Positions 53,029 through 62,100 of a stretch of 64,000 bases of DNA are shown here, in pieces. Source of the DNA: Pseudo-nitzschia pungens (Eukaryota; Bacillariophyta; Bacillariophyceae; Bacillariales; Bacillariaceae); assembly GCA_037355855.1 (NCBI GenBank), contig CM074759.1:6510001-6574000 (forward strand). The letters run 5' to 3'. Within the stretch, counting starts at the first letter, position 1, and every line of letters begins with the position of its first letter. A model generated the notes under the pieces. It was not told the origin of the DNA, did no database searches, and saw only the letters and a program-made list of their open reading frames with translations. Position numbers and translations under genes: made by a program.

Positions 53029-53985
53029 TTACCAGTTGTTCAAACCAAAGTCAACGCCTGCTTCCTTTTCGTTTTTCCTCCTATCTTTGTATACCTCCAA
53101 AGCTTTCTTGCGTTCTGTTCTATCCGATCCAGCTGCTGCAATGTCTTGGGCCTGAGCAAAGAATTCATCTACAACATCCTGGGATTCTTCTTGGGCGTCC
53201 TCAATTGGGTCCGAAAAGTATCGATTACCCAATCCGGCACGGTCTCCCCCGATTTCAATCTTGGGAATTCCATTTGCTCTGCGCCAATCGTTTGAGTCTC
53301 GTAGGGAATAAGAACAACCACAGTATTCTTGCTTGTAAAATTTATTTTCTGCTGAAATCTGGTATTTTCGTAAAGTCATAACGTCCGTTTGCCAATCACG
53401 GTACCAATACTTGAGACCATCGTACCGGGCTGCTGCGCGTATTCCCGATCCATCCACTTGCTTTGCGTCTTTCCATCGAGAGGTAGCGTTCGTCGTGGCA
53501 ATCGCATCAAATCCATTTTCGTGCGCGTAAAGGGCGGTCCGTTCCATTCGCATATCAAAACATTCCGTGCAGCGTTTCCCCCGTTCTGGATCAAATTCCA
53601 TTCCCTTCATACGTTTGTACCACTTGTCCGAATCGTAGTCGCAATCGATAAATTCAATGCCGAGACTTTTCGCAAACCGTTTATTTTCTTCCTTCCGGAT
53701 CATGTACTCTCGCTTTGGGTGAATATTTGGGTTGTAAAAAAAGATCACGACCTCCAATCCGTAGTGCTCTGTATAACTAAGCATCTCCTCTACCATTGCA
53801 CCACTACAGGGTGCACAACAACTGTGCAGTAGGATTCTGGAAATGCCTTCTGGAGGTGGATTGTCGTATAGACCGGCCTTTCCTTTTTCCGCCATCCGCT
53901 CCTTGATGCGTTGGCTGGCAGCTACTGCCCACTCGGGTGCGTTGGAGGGAAGAGCTGCGCCCTCGCTGTACTTCAATTCTGGCAT
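53029..53985 (-). CDS. queH: Epoxyqueuosine reductase QueH
   Basis: The 318-residue protein has all the QueH (formerly DUF208) marks: HSCCAPC with Cys56, Cys57 and Cys60; FFYNPNIHPKREY; CTECF with Cys139 and Cys142; a YWYRDWQT segment; and KFYKQEYCGCSYSLRD with Cys222 and Cys224. QueH reduces epoxyqueuosine in tRNA to queuosine, the last step of de novo synthesis, and is an iron-sulphur enzyme in bacteria. It is unrelated to the cobalamin-dependent QueG. The N-terminal 48 residues extend beyond the conserved core but do not look like a strong organelle leader. QueA, the preceding enzyme of the pathway, is encoded 665 bp upstream on the same strand. A C-terminal tail of about 60 charged residues is extra. 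Transfer from a bacterium is likely. Confidence 0.93.
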   Translation of the reverse strand: MPELKYSEGAALPSNAPEWAVAASQRIKERMAEKGKAGLYDNPPPEGISRILLHSCCAPCSGAMVEEMLSYTEHYGLEVVIFFYNPNIHPKREYMIRKEENKRFAKSLGIEFIDCDYDSDKWYKRMKGMEFDPERGKRCTECFDMRMERTALYAHENGFDAIATTNATSRWKDAKQVDGSGIRAAARYDGLKYWYRDWQTDVMTLRKYQISAENKFYKQEYCGCSYSLRDSNDWRRANGIPKIEIGGDRAGLGNRYFSDPIEDAQEESQDVVDEFFAQAQDIAAAGSDRTERKKALEVYKDRRKNEKEAGVDFGLNNW

Positions 53986-54650
53986 AGTGAATACTTATTT
54001 TTCTGGTGAACACAGCGATCGAATAGATGCGGCAGATCAAACGACGTCGGAGGGCACTACATAATCGGTGCTCAGAAACCCTCTCGTGTCGGTAGTCGGT
54101 AGCCGGGAGTCGGTAGTCGGTAGCTTGATTGGATGACGATGCGTGATTGATTTTACTTTGAGGAATGGAGATAACTTTTTTATGATTGATGGAGTGTGTG
54201 AGTTTTGGTGATGAATGAATCATGAGTAATGATTCAGTCATGAGTTCAAATGGCTTTGCAATAGGACCTAAGGTTACGGTAGTAACCTTAATGAATATCA
54301 TGCTCCTTGTTGATATTGCCCTTCCCCTTTGGACAGCCCATACCGGTACTGGAATACGAAGTAAAGAATACAAAGGGTAATACGATTAGATTGATTAACC
54401 GTCCCAGACCTGCCAATCTAAACACACGTACAAGAAAAAATACGATTAACCTTTCCAGACCTGCCAATCTGAACACGCGTACAAGAAATACGATTACATT
54501 CCGACTAGAACGATGATCAACGAACTTCTCAAACTCCCACATTCGATACACAGTGAAACAATGAAACCACTAACGCTCCATGTTAACAAATCTATTGTCA
54601 CAAACAAAGTGATTTAGTAATTTTGGATTGGGGTAAACAGTATGGGATTC
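53986..54650. other. Spacer between queA and queH
   Basis: This contains GTCGGTAG-type short repeats (54088-54125), the inverted repeat TAAGGTTAC/GTAACCTTA at 54269-54290, and a tandem pair of about 51-bp units (54394-54444 and 54445-54493) with the shared core CCAGACCTGCCAATCT. The TAACCTTA word is the same one scattered over all gene deserts in this window. Confidence 0.7.
54394..54493. repeat. Two-copy 51-bp direct repeat
   Basis: Both units contain CCAGACCTGCCAATCT, then AACACRCGTACAAGAAA and ATACGATTA, with a few mismatches and a 3-base difference in the A run. Confidence 0.85.
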
Positions 54651-56027
54651 TCATCTTCTAGGACGGCAGAAAAAGCATGAGTCGCCGTAACTGAGAAATT
54701 TGTATCCACGGTCTTGGGCGGCTTCGTATACCTTACGTACTTTCTTGCCGTCGCCAAGGAAAGCTGATACCAAAAGCATCAGAGTGGAATCCGGAGCGTG
54801 GAAGTTTGTAATCAAATTTTCAACAACCTTGAAGTCGTATCCGGGAGCAATCATGAGACTGGTTCTCCCCGTAACTGTTTGTTCCGCAGATTTATTCTCG
54901 ATCATAGCACTCAAGGCATTGACAGTTGAAATGTCGAGTCCCTTTCTTTTCGCAATTGACTCCAACTGACTCCATTCGTATTGGCCAAGAACCCTCGCCT
55001 CGTCATCATCCAGCTTCTTTTCTTTCATTTTTCTTAGGACCTCGACTTCAGTGTCGGTCACGTTATTTAGACTCAACACTTTCAACTCCTCCTCAATATT
55101 TTTTTTCATCAATATTCTCTTTACACCGCACCAGTAAAGGCTTTCCAAAGTTCGGGAGCTCGTCGTTCCAACGACAACGAGGCGTCGTTTGGATTCCAGT
55201 GACTCTATTATTCGTTGAAGTTCGCCAACTGATACTACAAAGCTTTCACCATGCATCTCGTGATCACGGGCGTCTTCAGTGGAGACAGGCTTGAAAGTTC
55301 CCGCTCCAACGTGTAAAGAAAGATAGCTTATGTTATGTAGACCGATCTTTGCAAGTATGGGGTCGGTGAAGTGTAGCCCTGCTGTAGGAGCAGCTACAGA
55401 ACCTTCACCCGCTGCGTACACAGTATTATACCCGCTTTCGTCCGACAAGTCTGCTTCTCGGTCAAAATATGGAGGAATTGGAACAGATCCCAGTGATCGA
55501 AAGAGGTCCGACATATTTGCAATACTCATATCCTCAACGGCGCACTTAACGATACACTCGGTACCATTTCCTTGACTCTTTTCGTCTTCGATCCATGGTC
55601 CAATCACCTTCGCGACACGGAACGAAACGGAGCCTTTTCCATGAACCTGAAACGAGTCTCCGACTCGAACAGCCTCCGTGCGAAGCATGACGTTTAATTC
55701 TGCACCTTGGCATGATTGTTGAAGGACGCCATCCAGATCCAGAACCATCATCTCCAGCGGCGTGCCATCGGGTTCATTTATGGCATTAACACTTAACCGA
55801 GCGTTTACAACTTTACTTTCGTTCAGTACCAGATGTGAGTCTCCCAGCAGGGGCAAAATGGAATCAGAAAAATTATTAAAGTAGTGCACATCACCATTCG
55901 CATCCACATTCAGAAGACGTGAGCTCCCCCTGGGATCAGCAGGGTACTTGGCGATAGTGTCGTCTCGTAAGTCATATGTGAAATCACTCATGCTGATCTT
56001 ATTGTAGGTGGAATGCTCGTAAGCCAT
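54651..56027 (-). CDS. queA: QueA, tRNA S-adenosylmethionine ribosyltransferase-isomerase
   Basis: The 458-residue protein matches QueA along its length: YDLRDDTIAKYPADPRGSSRLL, LVLNESKVVNARL, YNTVYA...GSVAAPTAGLHFT (about residues 200-221), LSLHVGAGTFKPV, HEMHGESF, VVGTTSSRTLES, then MIAPGYDFKVVENLITNFHAP and FLSYGDSCFF. QueA uses the ribosyl group of S-adenosylmethionine to convert preQ1 at tRNA position 34 to epoxyqueuosine. About 80 extra residues lie between LESLYW and APGYDF, as I recall for QueA of the Bacteroidota. Met13 is an alternative start, and no organelle leader is evident. Its start codon lies only 86 bp after the stop of the fusion gene upstream, very tight for a eukaryote, and QueH follows on the same strand. 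Confidence 0.95.
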   Translation of the reverse strand: MAYEHSTYNKISMSDFTYDLRDDTIAKYPADPRGSSRLLNVDANGDVHYFNNFSDSILPLLGDSHLVLNESKVVNARLSVNAINEPDGTPLEMMVLDLDGVLQQSCQGAELNVMLRTEAVRVGDSFQVHGKGSVSFRVAKVIGPWIEDEKSQGNGTECIVKCAVEDMSIANMSDLFRSLGSVPIPPYFDREADLSDESGYNTVYAAGEGSVAAPTAGLHFTDPILAKIGLHNISYLSLHVGAGTFKPVSTEDARDHEMHGESFVVSVGELQRIIESLESKRRLVVVGTTSSRTLESLYWCGVKRILMKKNIEEELKVLSLNNVTDTEVEVLRKMKEKKLDDDEARVLGQYEWSQLESIAKRKGLDISTVNALSAMIENKSAEQTVTGRTSLMIAPGYDFKVVENLITNFHAPDSTLMLLVSAFLGDGKKVRKVYEAAQDRGYKFLSYGDSCFFCRPRR

Positions 56028-56113
56028 CTATAGAGTATTGAATTTTGGTTGAAATGATGTTTTTGAATACATATTGAGGTTATTCAAAGTTAACAATAAA
56101 TTTATCCCACATT

Positions 56114-58336
56114 CTAATTTTCTCCAACGCTTACCTGTCCCGACAAGATACCATTCACTCTACGGGCAGCCTCGTAATCTTTCTCGGTCAGATCATTTGC
56201 TTCGAAAGAAAAATATTCCATGCTGACGTCAACTCCATCAACGCATTTATGGGTGAACGAAATATTAGCGTGATGATCTATTTCGGAACTCATGACATTG
56301 ACCTTATTGACAAACTTCAGAGCCGAATCATAATCCTTGAAATGAATCGACCTGTGAAGAGATCCACTTTTCTTCTGCCAATCCGCATCCACGTCTCCCG
56401 TCTTTGCCGCTCGGTCCCATGCAGCACGGGCAACATTCTTGTATAGCTCAGAGACTGGGATCGGGCCGATTCCTCCCGGAACGGGACTGAAGCGGTTTGC
56501 ACGGAGGAACAGATCTCCGGAGAAATCAGAAAGGAGACGATCCTGTTCCTCGCTGAAAGTGGTGCCTACGTTAATTACATCCACTCCCTCTTTCAGCCAA
56601 CTAGCTTCAAAGATGCCTGGATCGCCGACGCAAGATATGACAATGTCCGCTTTTCCTACCAAGGGCTTGAGATCTTCTCGTGAGACGCCAGAGTGGGCCA
56701 CCGTGACAATGGCATCTCGAGCTCGAAGCATGTGTGCAATAGGAGATCCAACAATGCGACTTCGGCCTATTACGAGAACGTTTTTCCCCTTTGGATCGAT
56801 TTCGTATCTATCCATCAAATCCAAAGTCGCGGCGGGTGTGACCGGGGGTAGAGGAGAGGAAGTGGGGTCCATTTCAAGCTGGCCGATGTAGTGCGCTCCA
56901 TCGACATCTTGGTCGAGCCTTATGGCACTGTACGCTTTACCCGAATCGATGTGATCAGGGAGGGGCCACATCAATTGAATTCCATCGAAATCCTGGCTGT
57001 TGTAGATTTGGCTCAATAATTCGTCGGTTGTGGTGTTCTCTGGAAGGTTCACTTCTTTCACATCGAAACCATGATTTTCTCCTGTCGAAGTCTTGCTGAA
57101 CCAACTGTTCCTGTTGTTGCTATAGATCTTGATGCGTCGGTCGCCGTGGGCATATCTGGGAAGTTCGCCCACCGTAATGACAGCCAATGATGGTTTGCGA
57201 CCATGTTCTTTGTGAAAGGCAATCGCGGATTCTTTTGCTTCCTCGAGATTGGTCCTTGCCAACTCATTACCTGCCAGAAGCTTGGGTGATGGTTGCCAGA
57301 TGGTAGGATCCAAACCGAAATTCGGCTCAACATCTCTTTCAAGGAGCCATTTGGTGGCTTCGTTCCATCTCTTGGGACTGATAACACCATATCGATCTCC
57401 TTGGAAGGTCTCCTTTGCATAATCACCGCACAATCCGACGTTTTGAACGGTGTATTCGAAAGAGGAATCCCAGTGGTCATTGTTCTCGTCATCCAAACCT
57501 AGCATAGCCCTGGCTTCATCTACGCTTCTCGCTGCCTGTTCAATGTCTCGGACAGCCGATCCCCATCCCGAAAATGTGGCATCGAGGAAGGCTTGTAAAA
57601 TCTCCCGTTTGTCGTTGTTTTTTTCGGACGTGAGATCCTCGTTTGGTGTAAACAATACCTGCGAGTATCCCAATCTTGTGCCATTCCATCCTTCGAGTGA
57701 TGTACAGCTAACGGTACCGGCACCACCCAGATGACGTTCCAGAGTAGGTACCTCGGTCGTAGCGTAGGCCTGAATCGAATCCAAACGACCCTCCAAAAGG
57801 TCCGTGATTTTGCTCGCACGGGGGCTTGCAATAACGGATGATTGCATCCCATCGTTTTTCAAAATTCGCTCCAGCAAAGCGACTGTGTCTTCATGTGCCC
57901 CGACTACCAGCGGATTTTCGTTCTTGCTTTCACGATTGATTGAAGCCAAGCATAAGGGTGAAGTCCGAAACATGGCAGCGATGGCTTTAACGTCAAGCTC
58001 AGGGTTTTGGTGAAGAAGAGGAACGAAAATGTTCTGCTCCACGCTGCCCACTACGACATGATCACCTGCGTTGCCATTTCGATGCTCTCGGACTCGTTCC
58101 ATTTCCAACCCGACCGGACAAATGGGTAGAAATCGGAGATCGATCCCAGCCTTGTCGTACAAACCGTCGACCATTGCGCAGGCAATGCCTGCAAACTGCG
58201 GCGACATGTAGTAATCCAATTGGAGAGAAACGGTCGATTTCAAACGACGAGCGCCCCCAAGACCACGACCGAGAGCGGTATGGCGTCCGGCGTTTCGAGC
58301 ATGGCAAGCATGCTTTGCGAGGATTTTGGAAATCAT
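56114..58336 (-). CDS. Triple fusion: THI5/NMT1-like, FolD-like, pterin-4a-carbinolamine dehydratase-like
   Basis: The 740-residue protein has an Arg-rich mitochondrial-type presequence (residues 1-36). Residues about 38-300 form an NMT1/THI5-like domain (YYMSPQFAGIACAMVDGLY) without the Cys-rich motif of the fungal HMP-phosphate synthase. Residues about 345-645 are FolD-like, normally 5,10-methylene-tetrahydrofolate dehydrogenase/cyclohydrolase (QLMWPLP, DQDVDGAH, VIGRSRIVGSP 522-532, PVPGGIGP 618-625). By my alignment the catalytic YxxxK reads Tyr405...Arg409. Residues about 660-735 are a pterin-4a-carbinolamine dehydratase-like domain (EIDHHANI with His688-689), but the later catalytic His (usually in a TH pair) is Phe. 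The domains link pyrimidine, folate and pterin chemistry, yet each lacks a signature residue, so a sensor or altered enzyme is possible. Confidence 0.88.
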   Translation of the reverse strand: MISKILAKHACHARNAGRHTALGRGLGGARRLKSTVSLQLDYYMSPQFAGIACAMVDGLYDKAGIDLRFLPICPVGLEMERVREHRNGNAGDHVVVGSVEQNIFVPLLHQNPELDVKAIAAMFRTSPLCLASINRESKNENPLVVGAHEDTVALLERILKNDGMQSSVIASPRASKITDLLEGRLDSIQAYATTEVPTLERHLGGAGTVSCTSLEGWNGTRLGYSQVLFTPNEDLTSEKNNDKREILQAFLDATFSGWGSAVRDIEQAARSVDEARAMLGLDDENNDHWDSSFEYTVQNVGLCGDYAKETFQGDRYGVISPKRWNEATKWLLERDVEPNFGLDPTIWQPSPKLLAGNELARTNLEEAKESAIAFHKEHGRKPSLAVITVGELPRYAHGDRRIKIYSNNRNSWFSKTSTGENHGFDVKEVNLPENTTTDELLSQIYNSQDFDGIQLMWPLPDHIDSGKAYSAIRLDQDVDGAHYIGQLEMDPTSSPLPPVTPAATLDLMDRYEIDPKGKNVLVIGRSRIVGSPIAHMLRARDAIVTVAHSGVSREDLKPLVGKADIVISCVGDPGIFEASWLKEGVDVINVGTTFSEEQDRLLSDFSGDLFLRANRFSPVPGGIGPIPVSELYKNVARAAWDRAAKTGDVDADWQKKSGSLHRSIHFKDYDSALKFVNKVNVMSSEIDHHANISFTHKCVDGVDVSMEYFSFEANDLTEKDYEAARRVNGILSGQVSVGEN

Positions 58337-59019
58337 GGTTAGCTATTTTTGCGCGTTTTGATTTGAAATGATTGTTGTTGTTGTTTGTTGTATGATTGAC
58401 ACCTGGTGTTCTCCGCTCGATGATTCCTGCTGGAAAAATCGAAAGTAATTCCGGCGCGTTTGAAAGAACCCAGGTTAAGGAAGGAAACGCGCAATGCTAT
58501 ATCTTGGAAAAGAAAGTAATTGTGCCGATACGATACGATACGATTACAAGTTGTGTTCCTCGGATCAATATCGATGATGTGGGCTTGGCGTTGAATCAAA
58601 ATAGAGTCGATCCTTCAACTTCGTGTTTTATTGATGAGATCAAAAAATAATAATGAAGTAATACACTTGAGCAGATTGTGAGAACTGATGGACGACGTAA
58701 CGAGGAAAAAACTGTCTGTGCCTGAACCACAAATAAAAACAGCGTTCTTTCGAATGTGCGGTGATGGTTGATTGTTGATTGTTGATGCCGATACAAGTAA
58801 GCCTTACTTGTAACTTTTAGGGGCAATTTTTTCCACCATTAAATTCCTTCCAAAAATGTACTGTACTTACGAGAGTTCAATTCAATGCACGTTGAACATC
58901 AAATACGGTAAGATATGGACAACACATTCCCGCTGGATGAGAGATGGCATGACCTTAAAAATAGAGAATGAAATTCACGCGATGTTTGTGAAAAAAATCC
59001 TTTAATCTCTGCTTACGAG

Positions 59020-59114
59020 TACTACAAAATTCCTAACAGCTGTCCTCAAGTCCACGTAGAAATTAGTACAGAGGCGCGTAGAACCAACGGACAGCTGTTA
59101 GGAATTTTGTAGTA
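59020..59114. mobile_element. Foldback MITE-like element, copy E
   Basis: This 95-bp copy has left arm TACTACAAAATTCCTAACAGC and right arm GCTGTTAGGAATTTTGTAGTA. Relative to copy D, a T in the left arm is A and the partner A in the right arm is T, so pairing is preserved. The core CACGTAGAAATTAGTA is diverged. Confidence 0.88.
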
Positions 59115-59254
59115 GATTTGTGATAAGATTAGCGCCATTATTTCCTCGTCATTTGTTGTAATCAACGGCAAGAAGGCATTGATTTCTTTATTCCTGGAGC
59201 AACTAGTCAAAGAACATTTTTTTATGTCATGAAATCAAAATGCAACTGACTTCA

Positions 59255-59279
59255 TCTCTCTCTCTCTCTCTCTCTCTCC
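59255..59279. repeat. CT dinucleotide repeat
   Basis: About twelve TC units in a row, in intergenic DNA. Confidence 0.9.
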
Positions 59280-59921
59280 CTCTTGTCTCTCTCCAGATCA
59301 CCATTGTAAATCATAGAATGGTAGAGGACAAACAATCTTTTGTGTTTCCATGGTCAAGATGATACTAGTAGTAGTACTAGAATAATTGAGTTCATAAAAA
59401 AAATTCTGCCAGCTAGCACCACCATTGAGTAGCATGCTTTTGGGGTTTCATTTACTACCATCAAAGCAAGGTTTGATGCCACTGAGCTTTCACTTTTTTC
59501 TGATTTGTCTGCAGGTGCTAGTACTAGTACTAGTAGTACTAGTGCCAGCAAGAAGAACACAATTCCATCCAGATAAGAACCACTAGTAGTGGAAAGAAGC
59601 ACCTACTACTAGAATAATTACGCTAATACGGCAGCACGATGAAACATACAAGGATTTTGCGCAAAAAACCCTGACATGACGATTTCAAATCCAGCCACGA
59701 GCATGGAGACGTGTGTATGGCATGCTCTATGTGCGAGTGAGATCATGCACCAGAGGAGAAAGTTGCATGTTTGCGCCCCTCAAGTCAATTATTTCAAAAT
59801 ATTCAAAATATGCATCAAAAACGGGTGATGTTCGAAATAAATATACATAAAAAACGGATGATGAACAGACTGCGTAACGCACCTAAAAAAATACAAATAG
59901 TAGTAGTACTTACTCGTTCAT

Positions 59922-59948
59922 GTACGTACGTACGTACGTACGTACGTA
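59922..59948. repeat. TACG tetranucleotide repeat
   Basis: Six to seven GTAC/TACG units in a row, a self-complementary tract that can form a hairpin or cruciform. Confidence 0.9.
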
Positions 59949-60175
59949 GGGAATGAACGATCGAACTGAATGCAACAGTAAATACGTTTCCCAGTAAGAT
60001 TAATTACGGTAATCCTATGACTTCTTGTACTGGTACGGTAAGTTACTCAATCGAGTTCCCTCATTCGAGATTGTTGAATAATGACTTATGACCCATGCCC
60101 CGGTACCTGTAGTCAAAGGTCAGTCAACTCCATCCGTCAAAGGTCAGTCAACTCTTTTTTAAGTGTTTTCCTCAT

Positions 60176-60285
60176 TACTACAGAGTTCCTGACAGCTGTC
60201 CGTTTTTCTACGATAAGCTTACGTACCGTACCAATGTACTAATTTGTATGTGGACCGGAGGACAGCTGTTACGAATTTCATAGTA
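60176..60285. mobile_element. Foldback MITE-like element, copy F (diverged)
   Basis: The 110-bp copy starts TACTACAGAGTTCCTGACAGC and ends GCTGTTACGAATTTCATAGTA. The arms still pair through CAGCTGTCC/GGACAGCTG, but the centre is longer and unlike the other copies. Confidence 0.75.
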
Positions 60286-60749
60286 ATTTTTGAGGCTCAT
60301 GTTGATCCTTGGGTCTGCTTCTTATGCAAGACTGCTCCAAAGTTCCGTAATGTTGTGAGTCTTTTCCGATAGTGGAAAATTATTTTGCTCCAAATTTGGG
60401 AAACCCGAGGCGGCAACGCTGTTTGCTCTGCTTCAGCGTTAATGGTCTTTTCCCTCCAAGAACCGTGTTCGAAACACCGATCTACCGGTAATACCGTAAG
60501 ATTACGAGTCGGATGCGAGTAATGTTTACCGTAGGGATAAAAACGAAACAACTGTCGGTTCGTACTTGTACTTCTCCAACCCCCGTATCACCGTAAGACC
60601 TACGGTAGTACGTGTAGAATTTGTGGCGGTGGGAAAAACTAGTTTTGATACATCCACCCAGAACAAATGCTGCTTGTTGGGTGTTGGGTCAAAACTCAAA
60701 ACGCAACGACGAACAAACAAATCGACCAACTTGTGATCGCATCTATTTC

Positions 60750-60778
60750 CACAGCACAGCACAGCACAGCACAGCACA
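60750..60778. repeat. CACAG pentanucleotide repeat
   Basis: Five CACAG units about 80 bp before the start codon of the glycosyltransferase-like gene, possibly in its 5' untranslated region. Confidence 0.85.
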
Positions 60779-60855
60779 CCTGATACACAACCATCTCTTC
60801 ACTTTGAATTTAGACTTGTCAGCAGGACGTTCGACCCGATCCCAAAGGCGCAACA

Positions 60856-62100
60856 ATGTTTCCAGTCTTGCAGCCTTCGATGTGCATCGCCTCACTCAGA
60901 GCCGACAATGACAGCAATTGCAAGATAAGCAAGAGCTGCGAAGACCTACAATCCAATGGAATCGACCATCACAAGAACGAGACGTCGATAGCAAGCGAAC
61001 CGCCACTATTGCACCACATGCAATCACGAATACGCTCCTATTTGATGAGTTATCGGCGGCATCGACATTTTCGTCGATCTCTCATTGTTTTGTGGGTCAT
61101 GGCGGTCCTTTCGTCGATTAGTGCCAATTGGTTGGCCTGGACAGGAGATACGATCATGGAATCCTTTGCTATTGCTACGACGCCTCCTGTCGATATTTGC
61201 TTCATCACCGCCCAGTACGCGAGTTCCACGGAACAACTTGACAATCTTGTCAATTTGCGAGAAGAAGCCCCGAGGTTCTTTTCCGACCGAAACAGCGATA
61301 ACTACCACTTCTTTGCGTTTACGAATCGACGAGATTGGATCGAAAAGACATCACAGCCCGCAGCAACGTCGAAAAAGAAAGCAAAGGAAGAAAAACCGAA
61401 CGACAACGGTTGGACAATTCTGGTGCAAGAATTCCCTCCGGAGAGATTCCAACGATTCATCACACAATCTCGATGGCCGAAATTCCAAGGTTTTCGGCAC
61501 CAACAAATAGTGCGAAAGTGCGATGTGGTATTTTACATGGACGGTACCGTCTTACCCATTGGTTCGCCTTGGAAATTCCAAACCGAGGCCCGACGGATCC
61601 TGGCCAGTGATGTCCAGCTGTCCCAGGAACTCCACCCCCATTCCGACGAAGACGGTGGCGGGATCGCCGGAGAAATGGAGCGCTGCCGTCGAAAAAACAA
61701 GGACATCGAATCAAACCTCAAGGCGACACTGGACTGGTTCCATGCCCAGCCCGACTTTACGAACGATTGCCAAATGTACCAAAACACATTTTTTGGGTAT
61801 GCCGTGAAATCGCCTTCCTTCCAGATGGCCGCCGACTTTGCATGGGAGCGCTTTTCACAGGAGAAAGACTCTTGGAGAGACCAGCCTCTCTGGTGCTATA
61901 CGCTGCATCATTTTGGAATAACTCCCCTGGTAATACCTGGGAATCTCTTTCAATATCAAGGGGAACGAAAAGGGGGCAATGATCACAAGTACGACGAATC
62001 CGCTAACAACAATGCACAGCGATTTTATCAGGACAACATCGACAAAACAACAACAGCAGAAGTGGCAACCACAACAAAAAATACAACCTTGGCAAAATAA
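60856..62100 (+). CDS. Type-II membrane glycosyltransferase-like protein
   Basis: The 414-residue protein starts at an ATG. A basic cytosolic stretch (YRRHRHFRRS) precedes one membrane span at about residues 75-95 (LIVLWVMAVLSSISANWLAW), the layout of Golgi type-II enzymes. The luminal part has YHFFAFTNRRDW, WTILVQEFPPERFQRF and CDVVFYMDGTVLP, which resemble the DUF616/TOD1-type glycosyltransferase pattern, where a short DxD-like motif binds a sugar nucleotide; here the motif is YMDG, so the assignment is tentative. The C-terminus is Thr/Asn-rich. It probably works on cell-surface glycans in the secretory pathway. Confidence 0.65.
   Translation: MFPVLQPSMCIASLRADNDSNCKISKSCEDLQSNGIDHHKNETSIASEPPLLHHMQSRIRSYLMSYRRHRHFRRSLIVLWVMAVLSSISANWLAWTGDTIMESFAIATTPPVDICFITAQYASSTEQLDNLVNLREEAPRFFSDRNSDNYHFFAFTNRRDWIEKTSQPAATSKKKAKEEKPNDNGWTILVQEFPPERFQRFITQSRWPKFQGFRHQQIVRKCDVVFYMDGTVLPIGSPWKFQTEARRILASDVQLSQELHPHSDEDGGGIAGEMERCRRKNKDIESNLKATLDWFHAQPDFTNDCQMYQNTFFGYAVKSPSFQMAADFAWERFSQEKDSWRDQPLWCYTLHHFGITPLVIPGNLFQYQGERKGGNDHKYDESANNNAQRFYQDNIDKTTTAEVATTTKNTTLAK

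Larger units (their letters stand above)
58337..60855. other. Gene desert with two MITE-like copies and microsatellites
   Basis: This holds foldback copies E (59020-59114) and F (60176-60285), CT, TACG and CACAG tracts, TAGTACTAGTACTAG runs at 59358-59380 and 59518-59545, and a direct repeat GTCAAAGGTCAGTCAACTC at 60112-60130 and 60136-60154. No gene was seen. Confidence 0.6.

Noticed and set aside
53029..58336. Bacterial contamination as the source of queA, queH and the fusion gene
   Set aside because: The queA-queH spacer holds the TAACCTTA dyad typical of the other gene deserts, the MITE-like element lies 0.7 kb beyond the fusion gene, and the fusion has a mitochondrial-type presequence. 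Read-level proof is still lacking.
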